Below, piece by piece: positions 1 to 9,100 of a DNA stretch of 64,000 nucleotides. A model generated the notes under the pieces. It made no database searches. It had not been told where the DNA came from and saw only the letters and a list, made by a program, of their open reading frames with translations. The position numbers and the translations under genes are program-made. Source of the DNA: JAXLYE01 sp046351595 (GTDB lineage Bacteria; Myxococcota_A; Polyangia; Palsa-1104; JAEUJZ01); the NCBI GenBank assembly GCA_046351595.1, contig JAXLYE010000005.1, forward strand, positions 124,001-188,000, in the 5' to 3' direction. How positions within the stretch are numbered: position 1 is the first letter of the stretch; every line of letters starts with the position of its first letter.

Positions 1-936
1 TCGACGCAGGGACGGCTCGATGAGCCGCCGGAGTGGCAGAACCCGGCCCCGGGCGCGCCGCGCCACGGCGGCTGGCCGTTCGAGGACAACAACTCGTACA
101 ATCTCGACTGCGACTCGACCTCGCAGGTGCTGCGGGCGCTGGCCGCGACGCCGATGCTGTCGTCGGTTTCGGAGGCCCGCTGCGAGGGCCTGGCCTGGCT
201 GCGCGGCATGCAGAACCCGGACGGCGGCTGGCCGTCGTTCACCCATGATCAGGGCAGCAAGCCGCCGGGTCCCTATCCGCTCGGCACGTTCATGCCCAAT
301 GACGTGCTGCAGGACGTGCTGACCTTCGTGCTCGGCGGCACCGAGATGTTCCGCGATCCGTCGACCGAGGACCTGACCGGGCGCGTGCTGCAGGCGCTCG
401 GCCTGCTCGGCTACCGCCTGCCGGATCCGATGGTGCTGCGCGCGGTGGAGTTCGTCCGCTCGCAGGTCTTCGACAACGGCGTGTGGTGGGGCCGCTGGGA
501 GTGCAACTTCCTCCCGAGCTCCGCCTATATCCTGCTCGGGCTGGCCGCGGTCGGCGAGGATCTGCAGGCGCCGTACATCCGGCGCGCGGTGGCGTGGATC
601 GAGGCGCACCAGAACCCGGACGGCGGCTTCGGCGAGCGCATCGACTCCTACGGCAACCTCGCGTACGCCGGCATCGGCTCGAGCACGCCCTACACGACGG
701 GGCTCATCGTCTCGGCGCTGCTCGCCGTCGGCGGCCGGCGCGAGTGCATCGAGCGCGCGCTGCGCTTCCTGCTCGATACGCAGCGGCCCGACGGGCTGTG
801 GCCGGGGATGGGCTACATGCTGGTCATCAACTCGCCGGTGCCGTTCTACAAGATCCCGGCCGACGTCTGGACCACGCCGCTCGAGGCGCTGGCCGACTAC
901 CTCAAGCGGGTTACAGGATCCGGGGCGGCGGCGTGA
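1..936 (+). CDS. Squalene-hopene cyclase-like terpene cyclase, C-terminal part (5' truncated by window edge)
   Basis: The frame is open from base 1, so the N-terminus lies outside the window; 311 residues are visible. Three QW-type repeats are present at visible residues about 71-78 (QNPDGGWP), 204-210 (QNPDGGF) and 261-267 (QRPDGLW), the hallmark of the alpha-toroid squalene/oxidosqualene cyclase family. The segment at nt 106-117 reads DCDS and aligns with the DxDD acid motif of squalene-hopene cyclases: the first and the third (protonating) Asp are kept and the last is Ser. Members cyclise linear isoprenoids such as squalene at the membrane; the exact substrate here is not knowable. The 3' end overlaps by 26 bp the end of the convergent FAD oxidoreductase gene, which may act in the same triterpenoid pathway (inference). 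Confidence 0.85.
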   Translation, partial: STQGRLDEPPEWQNPAPGAPRHGGWPFEDNNSYNLDCDSTSQVLRALAATPMLSSVSEARCEGLAWLRGMQNPDGGWPSFTHDQGSKPPGPYPLGTFMPNDVLQDVLTFVLGGTEMFRDPSTEDLTGRVLQALGLLGYRLPDPMVLRAVEFVRSQVFDNGVWWGRWECNFLPSSAYILLGLAAVGEDLQAPYIRRAVAWIEAHQNPDGGFGERIDSYGNLAYAGIGSSTPYTTGLIVSALLAVGGRRECIERALRFLLDTQRPDGLWPGMGYMLVINSPVPFYKIPADVWTTPLEALADYLKRVTGSGAAA

Positions 937-2623
937 AGCGCGTGAAGCCCCAGAAGCCGAGCGCCGGCAGGCCGCAGCGGTAGAGCAGCGTATCGAGCGC
1001 GCGCAGCGGCAGCGTGAGGAGCGGCTGCTTCGTCTTGTAGACCTTGCAGCGCCGCGCCTTCGAGCCCGCGGCATCGAGGATGGCGTTCACCGCTTCGCGC
1101 GCGACCTGGTTCGTGCCCTCGGCGGACGCGAAGTCCATGCAGTGCTTCATCCACTCCGAGGCCATGAACAGGTTGGGGATCTCGGTCTTGGCCTCGGGGC
1201 GTGAGGTCCAGGCGCCGACCGTGGTGATGTACAGGCTCTCCAGGTTCTCGTCCGAGCGCTCGGGGCCGCGCGGCTTGCCGTCGGGGAAGACGATGTCGGG
1301 ATCGATGAACGAGAAGCGGACCTCGCTCGGGCGGATCTCCTCGCCGCGCTTGCGCAGGCTGGCGTTCAGCTGGGCCAGCACCTCGTCGTAGATCTGCTGC
1401 GGCGTGCACGAGTGCGCCGGCGTTTTGTACAGCACACCGGGCGTGTTCCAGTCCGAGATGATCACCGAGAACGCCTCGGCCTCGGTGCCGGTGCCGTACT
1501 GCGACCAGTCGAAGTCGGGCCAGAACTGCGCCTGCGAGACCGACGTCAGCGCCCACGGCGAGTCGTCGTACGCGACGTGCCCGCGCACCAGCGGCAGCTC
1601 GCGGTCGAGGAACAGCTGAACGCCGTTCATCCAGCCCGTGACCAGGTCGTCGACGCGGGCCAGCGACGGGGCGGCGCGGCGGATGATCGGCGTGAGCTTG
1701 CGCGCCGCGACGTTCACCGGCAGCGCGCAGACGTAATAGTCGCTGTCGATGCGGCGCAGCGTGCCGCCGACCTTGCCGCCTTCCAGGACGATCGCGCCGG
1801 TGATGCGCCGGCCGTCGCACTCGAGCTCGACGAGCTCCGCCGGCATGCGCAGGTCGCCGCCGAGATCCCGGAGGTGCTGGACCCACGGCTGGACCCACAG
1901 CTCCTCCTCTGGACCGTCGAGCAGGCGGTCGATGGTGCGGCCGGGGAAGAACCCGTACTGCAGCATCTGGATCATGGCGTCGCCGAGCGTGCGCGTGCTC
2001 GCCACCTCGGGCCGCACCGCGACGAGCAGCAGCGACGGCATGTTGGCGACCAGCCGCTGGTACTCGACCGACATGCGGTCCGCCTCGGTGAACTCCCACC
2101 AGGTGACGTCGTCGAACTCGGTGACCCGCCGCCCGCGGCAGGTGCCCACGAAGGCGAGCACGCGGCCGATGAAGAAGGCCATCTCGGCCGGCGGGATGTT
2201 GTACATGAGCGCGCGCAGCGCGTGCAGCGTCTCGACGAACCAGCGCACCGAGAGCTCGAAGCCGGCGGGCAGCTTCGTCGACGGGTCGCTGTCGCGCGCG
2301 AGGAGCTCGGAGCGGCCCTTTACCACGTGCTCGAACACGGTCTTGCCGCCGGTCGAGGGGATTCCCTTCATGGTCTCCGGCAGGTTCTTGTAGAAGCCGG
2401 GGAAGAAGTGGAAGCCGTGCTGGCCCGGCAGGTCCTGGCGGCCGTCGGTGCCGCTGTTCGGGACCGGCATGCCGCGGACCTTTCCGCCAAAGTGGCTCTT
2501 CTCGTAGACCGTGACCGCGAAGCCGCGCCCGAGGAGCTCTTGCGCCACCGAGAGCCCGCCGACCCCGCCGCCGAAGATCGCGACGCGGGGCTTCGTCGCG
2601 GAACCGGATGGGACCGAAGACAT
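911..2623 (-). CDS. FAD-dependent amine oxidase/phytoene desaturase-like oxidoreductase
   Basis: 570 residues. The N-terminus has a Rossmann dinucleotide-binding motif GGGVGG at residues 18-23, followed by a beta strand ending in Glu41 (VYEK), then FGGK, as in carotenoid desaturases, hydroxysqualene dehydroxylase (HpnE) and flavin amine oxidases. The next conserved block GQHGFHFFPGF is typical of the squalene/phytoene-type branch. Such enzymes oxidise or desaturate isoprenoid chains using FAD. It sits tail to tail with the squalene-cyclase-like gene, which supports a hopanoid or other triterpenoid role, but the substrate is inferred only from that neighbour. ATG start at 2623. Another long minus-strand frame over the same DNA (897-2636) is a shadow without recognisable motifs. 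Confidence 0.85.
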   Translation of the reverse strand: MSSVPSGSATKPRVAIFGGGVGGLSVAQELLGRGFAVTVYEKSHFGGKVRGMPVPNSGTDGRQDLPGQHGFHFFPGFYKNLPETMKGIPSTGGKTVFEHVVKGRSELLARDSDPSTKLPAGFELSVRWFVETLHALRALMYNIPPAEMAFFIGRVLAFVGTCRGRRVTEFDDVTWWEFTEADRMSVEYQRLVANMPSLLLVAVRPEVASTRTLGDAMIQMLQYGFFPGRTIDRLLDGPEEELWVQPWVQHLRDLGGDLRMPAELVELECDGRRITGAIVLEGGKVGGTLRRIDSDYYVCALPVNVAARKLTPIIRRAAPSLARVDDLVTGWMNGVQLFLDRELPLVRGHVAYDDSPWALTSVSQAQFWPDFDWSQYGTGTEAEAFSVIISDWNTPGVLYKTPAHSCTPQQIYDEVLAQLNASLRKRGEEIRPSEVRFSFIDPDIVFPDGKPRGPERSDENLESLYITTVGAWTSRPEAKTEIPNLFMASEWMKHCMDFASAEGTNQVAREAVNAILDAAGSKARRCKVYKTKQPLLTLPLRALDTLLYRCGLPALGFWGFTRFTPPPRIL

Positions 2624-2722
2624 GGCCCATCATCACTCAGGAGCCGGCAGCGGCACAACTGCGCCGCGGCGTTCCCCCGCGCGCGCGCCGCACGCACCCA
2701 CGCGCGCCCATCGCGCGGCGAT

Positions 2723-2941
2723 TTGCGGCCCCTCCTCGGGGAACGCTCACGACGGCGCGGCGACGGCGGGCTGCTGCTCGAGAAGCAGAAGAACATCCCG
2801 CTCTACAAGCGCAAGAGCTTCTGGGCCATCGTCGGGGTCGGCGTGCTGGGGGTGATCGGCGTGACGCTGGCGGGCAGCCTGCTGTACGAGCGCATCAACC
2901 GCAGCGACCTGGGGACGATTGACTATGCAGCGGGAAAGTAA
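2723..2941 (+). CDS. Small putative membrane protein resembling the tail of myxobacterial PEGA proteins
   Basis: No ATG is available; TTG at 2723 is one possible start, giving 72 residues, and the true start is uncertain. The visible part is a basic stretch (KQKNIPLYKRKSFW), one transmembrane helix (about 20 residues, AIVGVGVLGVIG and onwards) and a short polar tail ending GTIDYAAGK. This Tyr-Lys-aromatic-helix pattern resembles the C-terminal end of PEGA-domain proteins, and a similar tail ends the gene at 56776-57798 in this window. The PEGA body itself is absent, so it may be a remnant. The stop overlaps the start of the next lipoprotein gene by 17 bp, suggesting translational coupling. 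Function unknown. Confidence 0.4.
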   Translation: MRPLLGERSRRRGDGGLLLEKQKNIPLYKRKSFWAIVGVGVLGVIGVTLAGSLLYERINRSDLGTIDYAAGK

Positions 2942-3758
2942 GCGACGAGGAAGGCGGCGACGGGCGGGCGGCGCGGCGGCGGGCTTCGTACTGGCCGTCG
3001 GGCTCGCGGGCTGTGATCCGCAGCCGACCCTCAAGATCACCTTGTACGACGTGCCCGAGCAGGTCGATCGCTTCGACACCACGGTCTGGCTGCGCTACCC
3101 CGACCCCGCCAACTCCAAGGCGCGGCTGATCGAGGAGCTCGTGCGGCCGGGCCTCGGCGACCAGACGATCCTGCCGCGCAGCTCGCCGGTCAACAGCGGC
3201 CGCGTCTCGCTCGGGCTGGCGCTCAGCGGCAACACCCACCCGAGCGCCGACACCTCGGTCATCATCACGGTGCTGGCGCGGCAGGGGACGCGGCTCTTGG
3301 CGCGCGGCGTCGGCGAGGCGCTTCTGGTCGAGGCGCAGCCGAAGATTCCCGACATCCTCGACATCAGGCTGGCGGATCCGCTGCGGCCCCAGGACGAGGC
3401 GCTGCGCAGCCTGCGCATGGGCTACTCGTCGGCGCAGAGCACGTGCGACCTGACCGGCAACGACCCCCTGCCCGAGCTGACCATCGAGGGCTGGGGCTTC
3501 ACGCCGACGATCCACGCCCGCTTCGAGGAGGTCCTGCCCATGGGCGCCGACGGCGGCCAGGTGATCGAGCGCGACTACTTCGCCGAGTCCGCGGCGCGGG
3601 TGCGGATCAAGTTCGACCCGCAGCTCGAGAGCCTGCCGGCGACGTCGCAGGTCAAGCTGACGCTGTCGACGCGGAGCAGCGGCACCGCCGGCACCGACTT
3701 CTACACCTCGCCCGAGGTGCTGCCGACGTGCCCCAAGGGACCGCCGCGCCAGATGTGA
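2925..3758 (+). CDS. Putative lipoprotein of unknown function
   Basis: 277 residues from ATG 2925; an in-frame TTG at 2919 would add two residues. The N-terminus has a strongly basic n-region (RRGRRRR), a hydrophobic core and a lipobox LAGC with Cys30, so export and lipidation are predicted. The mature part is rich in beta-strand-like segments and has no domain I can name; two Cys lie in the C-terminal half (STCDL and LPTCPKG), possibly forming a disulfide. It follows the small membrane ORF with a 17-bp overlap and ends 30 bp before the convergent aminotransferase gene. A similar lipoprotein/PEGA arrangement occurs at 56776-59635. Confidence 0.75.
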   Translation: MQRESKRRGRRRRAGGAAAGFVLAVGLAGCDPQPTLKITLYDVPEQVDRFDTTVWLRYPDPANSKARLIEELVRPGLGDQTILPRSSPVNSGRVSLGLALSGNTHPSADTSVIITVLARQGTRLLARGVGEALLVEAQPKIPDILDIRLADPLRPQDEALRSLRMGYSSAQSTCDLTGNDPLPELTIEGWGFTPTIHARFEEVLPMGADGGQVIERDYFAESAARVRIKFDPQLESLPATSQVKLTLSTRSSGTAGTDFYTSPEVLPTCPKGPPRQM

Positions 3759-3788
3759 AGGCGCGAGGCGTGAGGCGCCCGGGCGCGG

Positions 3789-5021
3789 CTACCGATCGAG
3801 CTCGGCCTGCACGCGCTCGACGATGCGGCGGACGCCGAGCAGGAACGGCTCGGGGCGGCAGAGCAGGCTGACCACCACGAACGCCTCCTCGGCGAAGTCG
3901 AAGAAGTAGCCGGGCTGGCACAGCACGCCCGCCTCGAGGAAGGCGAGCGCCCACTCCTCCTCGGACAGCACCCGCGGCAGCCGCAGCACCGCGTACCAGC
4001 CGCCCTCGACCGGCAGCAGCTGGCACGCCGTGTCCGCGACCGCGGCCGAGAGCGCGGTGAGGTTGTGCCGCGTGCGCAGCGAGATGGCCGCGCGCAGCCG
4101 CTCGGCCTGCGCGAGCAGCGACGGCGCCGCCAGCTGCACCGGCGTGCCGACGGAGAGGAAGGTGTCGGCGAGGATCTCCAGGCGGTCCTGAGCCTGGGTG
4201 CGCAGCGGCTCGGGCCCGCGGATTACGATCCAGCCGAGCTTGAGCTGCGGCAGGCCGACGACCTTGGACAGCCCGGACAGCACGAACACCAGCGCCTCGG
4301 GCGCCGCGAGCTCGAGCAGCGAGGGGACGGCCGCGTCACCGCCCGCGGCCTCTGCATCACCCTCCGCGGTCAGCGCATCGAGCGGGTAGTCGCCGAAGAC
4401 CTCGTCGACGATCAGCGCGACGCCGCGCCGTGCGCACAGCGCCAAGAGCGGCGCGAGCTCGTCGCGGTGCAGGAAGCTGCCGGTGGGGTTGTTGGGGCTG
4501 ACCAGCACCAGCGCGCGTGTCGTCGGGGTGAGCTCGCGCTCGAGCGCCGCGGCATCGATGCGCCAGCGCCCGTCGTAGTAGAGCGCGTACGGATCCACCT
4601 GCACGCCGCACACGCCGGCCAAGAGCTCGATCAGCGGGTAGCTCGGGACCGGGAACAGCACGCGCTCGCCCGGCTCGCACAGGAGCTGGAACAGCCAGGC
4701 GTAGGCCTCGCTGGTGCTCGCGGACAGGACGACGTGCTGCGGATCGACGGTGAGGCCGCGGCGTCGGTAGTAGGCGGCGACCGCCTCGCGCGCCTCGGGG
4801 TGGCCCTGCGGCGACGGCTCGTAGCGCAGCCCGCGCGGGTCAGCGAGCGGCGCGAGCAGCGACGGCTCGTAGAGCTCGGGCAGGGCCGCCGTCGGATTGG
4901 ACACGGTCAGATCGAGCAGCGGCAGGCCGAGCCGGCGCCGCGCCGCCACCGCCTGCGACAGCGGGTTCTGCGGCAGGTGCCACGGCACGCGCCGCGAGAA
5001 CCGTTCGTGTGAATCGGACAC
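3789..5021 (-). CDS. PLP-dependent class I/II aminotransferase
   Basis: 410 residues, the usual length for fold-type I aminotransferases. Motifs seen: SNPT near the N-terminus, SASTSEAY (phosphate-binding region), VSPNNPTG (substrate/PLP Asn), DEVFGDY (the Asp that binds the PLP pyridine nitrogen), and SGLSKVVGLPQLKLGW, where the Lys at about residue 253 should form the Schiff base. An Arg-rich C-terminal part closes the small domain. The enzyme transfers an amino group from an amino acid to a 2-oxo acid in the cytoplasm; the specific substrates cannot be read. It begins 3 bp after the stop of the ClpX-like gene and is probably co-transcribed with it, although no functional link is obvious. 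Confidence 0.9.
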   Translation of the reverse strand: MSDSHERFSRRVPWHLPQNPLSQAVAARRRLGLPLLDLTVSNPTAALPELYEPSLLAPLADPRGLRYEPSPQGHPEAREAVAAYYRRRGLTVDPQHVVLSASTSEAYAWLFQLLCEPGERVLFPVPSYPLIELLAGVCGVQVDPYALYYDGRWRIDAAALERELTPTTRALVLVSPNNPTGSFLHRDELAPLLALCARRGVALIVDEVFGDYPLDALTAEGDAEAAGGDAAVPSLLELAAPEALVFVLSGLSKVVGLPQLKLGWIVIRGPEPLRTQAQDRLEILADTFLSVGTPVQLAAPSLLAQAERLRAAISLRTRHNLTALSAAVADTACQLLPVEGGWYAVLRLPRVLSEEEWALAFLEAGVLCQPGYFFDFAEEAFVVVSLLCRPEPFLLGVRRIVERVQAELDR

Positions 5022-5024
5022 GGC

Positions 5025-6125
5025 CTACTCGATCAGCCCGTCGCGCAGCGACTCGTCTTCGAGGCGCGCCCGCACCCGCTCGGCATCGAGGCGCACCGTC
5101 TCGCCGCGGCGCTCGGGCGCCTCGAACATGAGGTCGTGGCACACCGCCTCGACCAGGCTGCGCAGGCCGCGCGCGCCCGTGCCCTGCCGCAGCGCCGCAC
5201 GCGCGATCTCACGCAGCGCCGACGGCTCGATCTCCAGCCGCACGCCGTCGAGCTCCAGGAGCTGCGTGTACTCGCGCAGGAGCGCGTCGCGGGGCTCGGT
5301 CAGGATCTGGCACAGCTCCTCCTCGCCCAAGGGGCGGAGCTGGACGCGCACCGGCAGGCGGCCGAGCAGCTCGTGCAGCATGCCGTAGCTCGCCAGGTCC
5401 TCGACGCGCAGGCGGCGCGGCCGGCCGGCCCCGGTGCGCTCGCCGAAGCCGATGGGCAGCGCCGCGCGACCCGCCGGCGTGGCGGCGCTGTCGTGCAGCT
5501 CGCTGAAGGTGCCGGCGGCGATGAACAGGATGTCGGTGGTGTCGAGCTGCACGTGCTCGGGCCGCCCCGGCGTCGGCGAGAGCGCCGTCTGCACCAGCAC
5601 CTCGCGGCCCTCCAAAAGCTTCAAGAGCCCCTGCTGCACGCCCTCGCCGCCGATGTCGCGCGTGCCGCCGCCGGTCTTGTAGCTCTGGGCGCGCCGCGCG
5701 ATCTTGTCGATCTCGTCGATGAAGACGATGCCGCTCTGCGCCTCCTCGACCGAGTAGTGCGAGCGGTACAAGAGCTCCGCGAGCATGGCCTCGACGTCCT
5801 TGCCGTAGTAGCCGGCCTCGGTGTACTCGGTGGCGTCGGCGATCGACAGCGGCACGTCCAGGCACTCGGCCAGCGTGCGCACCAGGTGCGTCTTGCCCGA
5901 GCCGGTCGGCCCGACGAGCAGCACGTTCGACTTGCGCAGCTCGCGCTTCTTCTGCGGCGGCAGGCTGCAGCGCTTGAGGTGGTTGTAGGCGGCGACCGCG
6001 ATGACGCGCTTGGCGCGCTCCTGCCCGACGACGTGCAGGTCCAGGTGCTGGTAGATCTCGCGCGGGGTCAGGCGGCGGGCCGTCCTCGCGCGGGGTCGGG
6101 CCTTTCCGTGGGGCAGCGCTCGCAT
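5025..6125 (-). CDS. ClpX-like AAA+ unfoldase lacking the zinc-binding domain
   Basis: 366 residues from ATG 6125; GTG 6167 would add 14 unconserved residues. The order matches the ClpX AAA+ core: LTPREIYQHLD..VVGQERAK, Walker A GPTGSGKT (Lys near residue 78), Walker B FIDEIDK, sensor-2 GARGLR. The ClpP-docking tripeptide IGF is present (PIGFGE, about residue 225). Two departures: the N-terminal four-Cys zinc domain of canonical ClpX is absent, and the pore loop usually written GYVG is GYYG here. It probably unfolds proteins, possibly for ClpP, but substrate and adaptor choice should differ from ClpX. A TATACG box lies about 12 bp upstream of the ATG, so a very short leader is possible. The aminotransferase follows by 3 bp. 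Confidence 0.85.
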   Translation of the reverse strand: MRALPHGKARPRARTARRLTPREIYQHLDLHVVGQERAKRVIAVAAYNHLKRCSLPPQKKRELRKSNVLLVGPTGSGKTHLVRTLAECLDVPLSIADATEYTEAGYYGKDVEAMLAELLYRSHYSVEEAQSGIVFIDEIDKIARRAQSYKTGGGTRDIGGEGVQQGLLKLLEGREVLVQTALSPTPGRPEHVQLDTTDILFIAAGTFSELHDSAATPAGRAALPIGFGERTGAGRPRRLRVEDLASYGMLHELLGRLPVRVQLRPLGEEELCQILTEPRDALLREYTQLLELDGVRLEIEPSALREIARAALRQGTGARGLRSLVEAVCHDLMFEAPERRGETVRLDAERVRARLEDESLRDGLIE

Positions 6126-6195
6126 GCGGCGCCCGACGTATAGCGCAGATCGGGCGGTCCGCACCACCTCGGCCGGCGGTCGCGCTGCGCGTGGC

Positions 6196-9100
6196 CTACT
6201 TCAGGGCCTTGAGCAGCGACTCCAGCCACGAGAAGGCGACGCCGCGCACGCCCGGGAACTGGGTGGCGATGAGGCTGAGCAGCGGCAGCGCGCCGTATAA
6301 AACAATCTGGGACAGGAAGCGGCGGTCGAAGGTGACGCGGCCCGGCTCGCTCCGGCCCAGGCGCGACAGCACGTCGTCGCGGTTCATCTGCACCAGCACG
6401 TATAACGTGATGGGGAGTGTGCCGAGGATGAACAGCCAGACCGAGATCATCAGGAAGCGCAGCGGCTGGAACGGGTAGCTGCTGAAGGTCGCCAGCGCCG
6501 CGATGAAGCCGAAGGTGCAGAACAGGAGCGCGTTGCGCAGGTGCGGGAACAGCCGGTTGATGTAGCTGACGACCTGCACGGCCAGGAGATCCTCGGCGAG
6601 GCGCAGCCACAGGTGCAGCGAGTTTGGCACGAGCTCGGTGTAGAAGTCGGCGGTGTTGCGCTCGGCCGGCAGCATCGCCTGGTTCGGCTGCACCGCCGGC
6701 TTGTCGCCCGCCTTGTCTCCCGTGTGGTCGCTGGCGACCAGCACGCCGGGCAGCGGCCGCAGGCTCCAGAAGCGGCGCAGCACGCGCGCCAGAAGGCGCG
6801 AGGCCTGCATCAGCACCTGCTCTCCGGGCGCGTCGCTGTCCAGGCCGGGGTCGGCCTCGGGCAGCAGGCCCTCGTCGGCGTCGGCCTCGAGGTCGCTGTG
6901 GCCGGGGTGCGGCGCAGCGCCCGGGACCGGCGTCGGCGCGCGCAGCACCTGCGGCCGCAGCGCCCGCAGCTCGGCCAGCTGCGCCAACAGCTCGCCGCTC
7001 GAGTCGACGCTGCCGAGCAGCGGCGCCAGATCGCGGCCTTCGTCGAGCTGTACCAGGTGGTTGAGGATCAGCCGCAGGTGCTCGAGCTTGACCGCGCGCG
7101 CCGTCTCTTCCGGCATGTCCTCGAGCAGGATCAGCCCGAGGGTGCGCGCCAGCTTGCTCGGCATGCGGCCCATGGCCTCGGACAGCGGGTGGTGCGACAG
7201 CGCGACCAGGAAGCTTCGCACGCGCAGCCACAGCCGCAGGAAGCGGAAGAAGGCGTAGCCGATGGCCGTCAGCAGCGCCGCGATGACGAAGCGGAACACG
7301 ATGTTCCACGGCGAGCTCTCGAGCGACACCAGCTCCGAGAAGATCAGGCCCGAGAACAGCGCGGCGGCCGCGGCGCCCAGCGTCACCATGCGCCGGCTCG
7401 GGCTCTGCAGCTCGGCGGCGATGCAGACGATGTGGCGGCGCAGGCTCGGCTCTTCCTCGAGCTCGGCGATGACGTCCAGGTACACCGTGGTCATGCGCTC
7501 GAGCAGGTAGATGCGGACCAGGTGCGTATAGCCCCACAGCTGGATGCCCAGCGTCAAGAGCAGGATCGGCACCAGCGGCGACAGGCCGAACGCGAACTGC
7601 GCGCAGCGGCGCAGGAACAAGAGCGTATTGAAGTCGTGCTGCAGCCGGTTGATGAACGCCACGAACAGCGCGAAAAGACCCATCGACAAGAGGAGGAACG
7701 CGAGGAGGCCCAGGCTCGCGAGCAGGCCCTGGCGGTGCGGCGGCTGGCGATCCCAGAAGCGGCACAGGCGCTCCTGCAGCTCGGCGCGGCGGTCGATGGC
7801 GACGTAGTTCGCGACGAGGTCGAGCGCGATGCCGAGGAAGACGACCTCGCACGCGGACCCGAACAGGCCGGTGAACAGGACCTTCCAGTTCATGCCGCCG
7901 TAGATCCCGATGTGCCCGGAGTGGCGCCACATCTGCATCCAGAACGACAGCCGCTGCTCGTCGACGGTCAGCGCCAGGTTGCCGTCGCGCAGCTGCATGA
8001 AGTGGATCAGCACCAGGAAGAAGTAGACCGTGGTGATCGGCAGGAACAGCACCAGCAGGAACATGGGCTGGCGGCGCGCCTCGTTCTCACCGATTGACCG
8101 TTCGGTCAAGCGCGAGGTGGCGACGCCCGGCGTCGACAGCGGCACCGGCAGCCGGAAGTCGAAGCGGCAGCGACGGAACACCTGCAACAGGCGCAGCGGT
8201 CCGCGCAGCTGCCGGCTGCGCGCATAATAGACCCGCCAGAACCCGATCGACAGCGCCACGCCGCCAAGGCCCAGCACGAACAAGAGCAGGCTGAGCGCGC
8301 CCTGCTGATACGGCGCGTACTGGTACTGCGCGCTCTCGGTGTTGGGGCTTATGTACAGGTAGCCGCTGTCGTCGTAGTCCTTGAGGAAGGCGAGCGGGAA
8401 GAGCGTCTCGTTGCCGACGGCGCTGATCCAGATCGCCGGGCGGTGGCGCGGGCTGTCGACGCCGGGCGCGGCCTGCGAGTACTCGAGCAGCGGCTCGTTC
8501 GGATCGATGAGCGCGACCGCGGCGTTGAACACGCCCTGATCCGAGTCCGAGGCGAACTGGATGCGCTGGCGGTGGCCGCGGAACGGGTAGCTCCACAGCT
8601 GGTTGCGCGTGAACAGCGGGTAGGGCGACACCACCAGCATGCCCTTCAAGTACGGGCGCGCCTCGGGGACCGTGTACAGGATGTCGCTCTCGAAGGTGAA
8701 GAGCACGACGTCGGGGCAGTACTTGCGGATCTGCTGGGCCAGGAACAGCTTGTCCTGCACGTCCGTGGCGATGATGCCGACGTAGCGGATCTTCTCGGCC
8801 GACAGCGTCGACAGGATGTGCGCCAGCGCGCGATCGGTCGCGGCCACGGCGCGATCGGACAGGGTCGGGATGACGTCGGTGCGCGTGCTGTCGTCGAAGA
8901 CCCGCGGCAGGCGCGGCGCGCCGGGCTGGCTCTCGCTGTCGCCGCGCGCGGCGCCCTCGGACTTGACCAGCGCGTTGTGCAGGCGCGCGACGTGCAGCGG
9001 CACCGGCAGGGTCAGGCGCGCGCGGTGCGGCTGCCGGCAGCGCGCGGACTGCGGCGGCTGCCGCTGCCCCGGCAGCACCTGGCTGCGCGCGTCCGGCACC

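Noticed and set aside
897..2636. The alternative long minus-strand frame over the FAD oxidoreductase
   Set aside because: The frame 911-2623 contains the FAD motifs; the other is Arg/Ala-rich and featureless.
2747..3515. Minus-strand frames over the lipoprotein gene near 2747-3515
   Set aside because: No motif, and antisense to a gene with signal peptide and lipobox.
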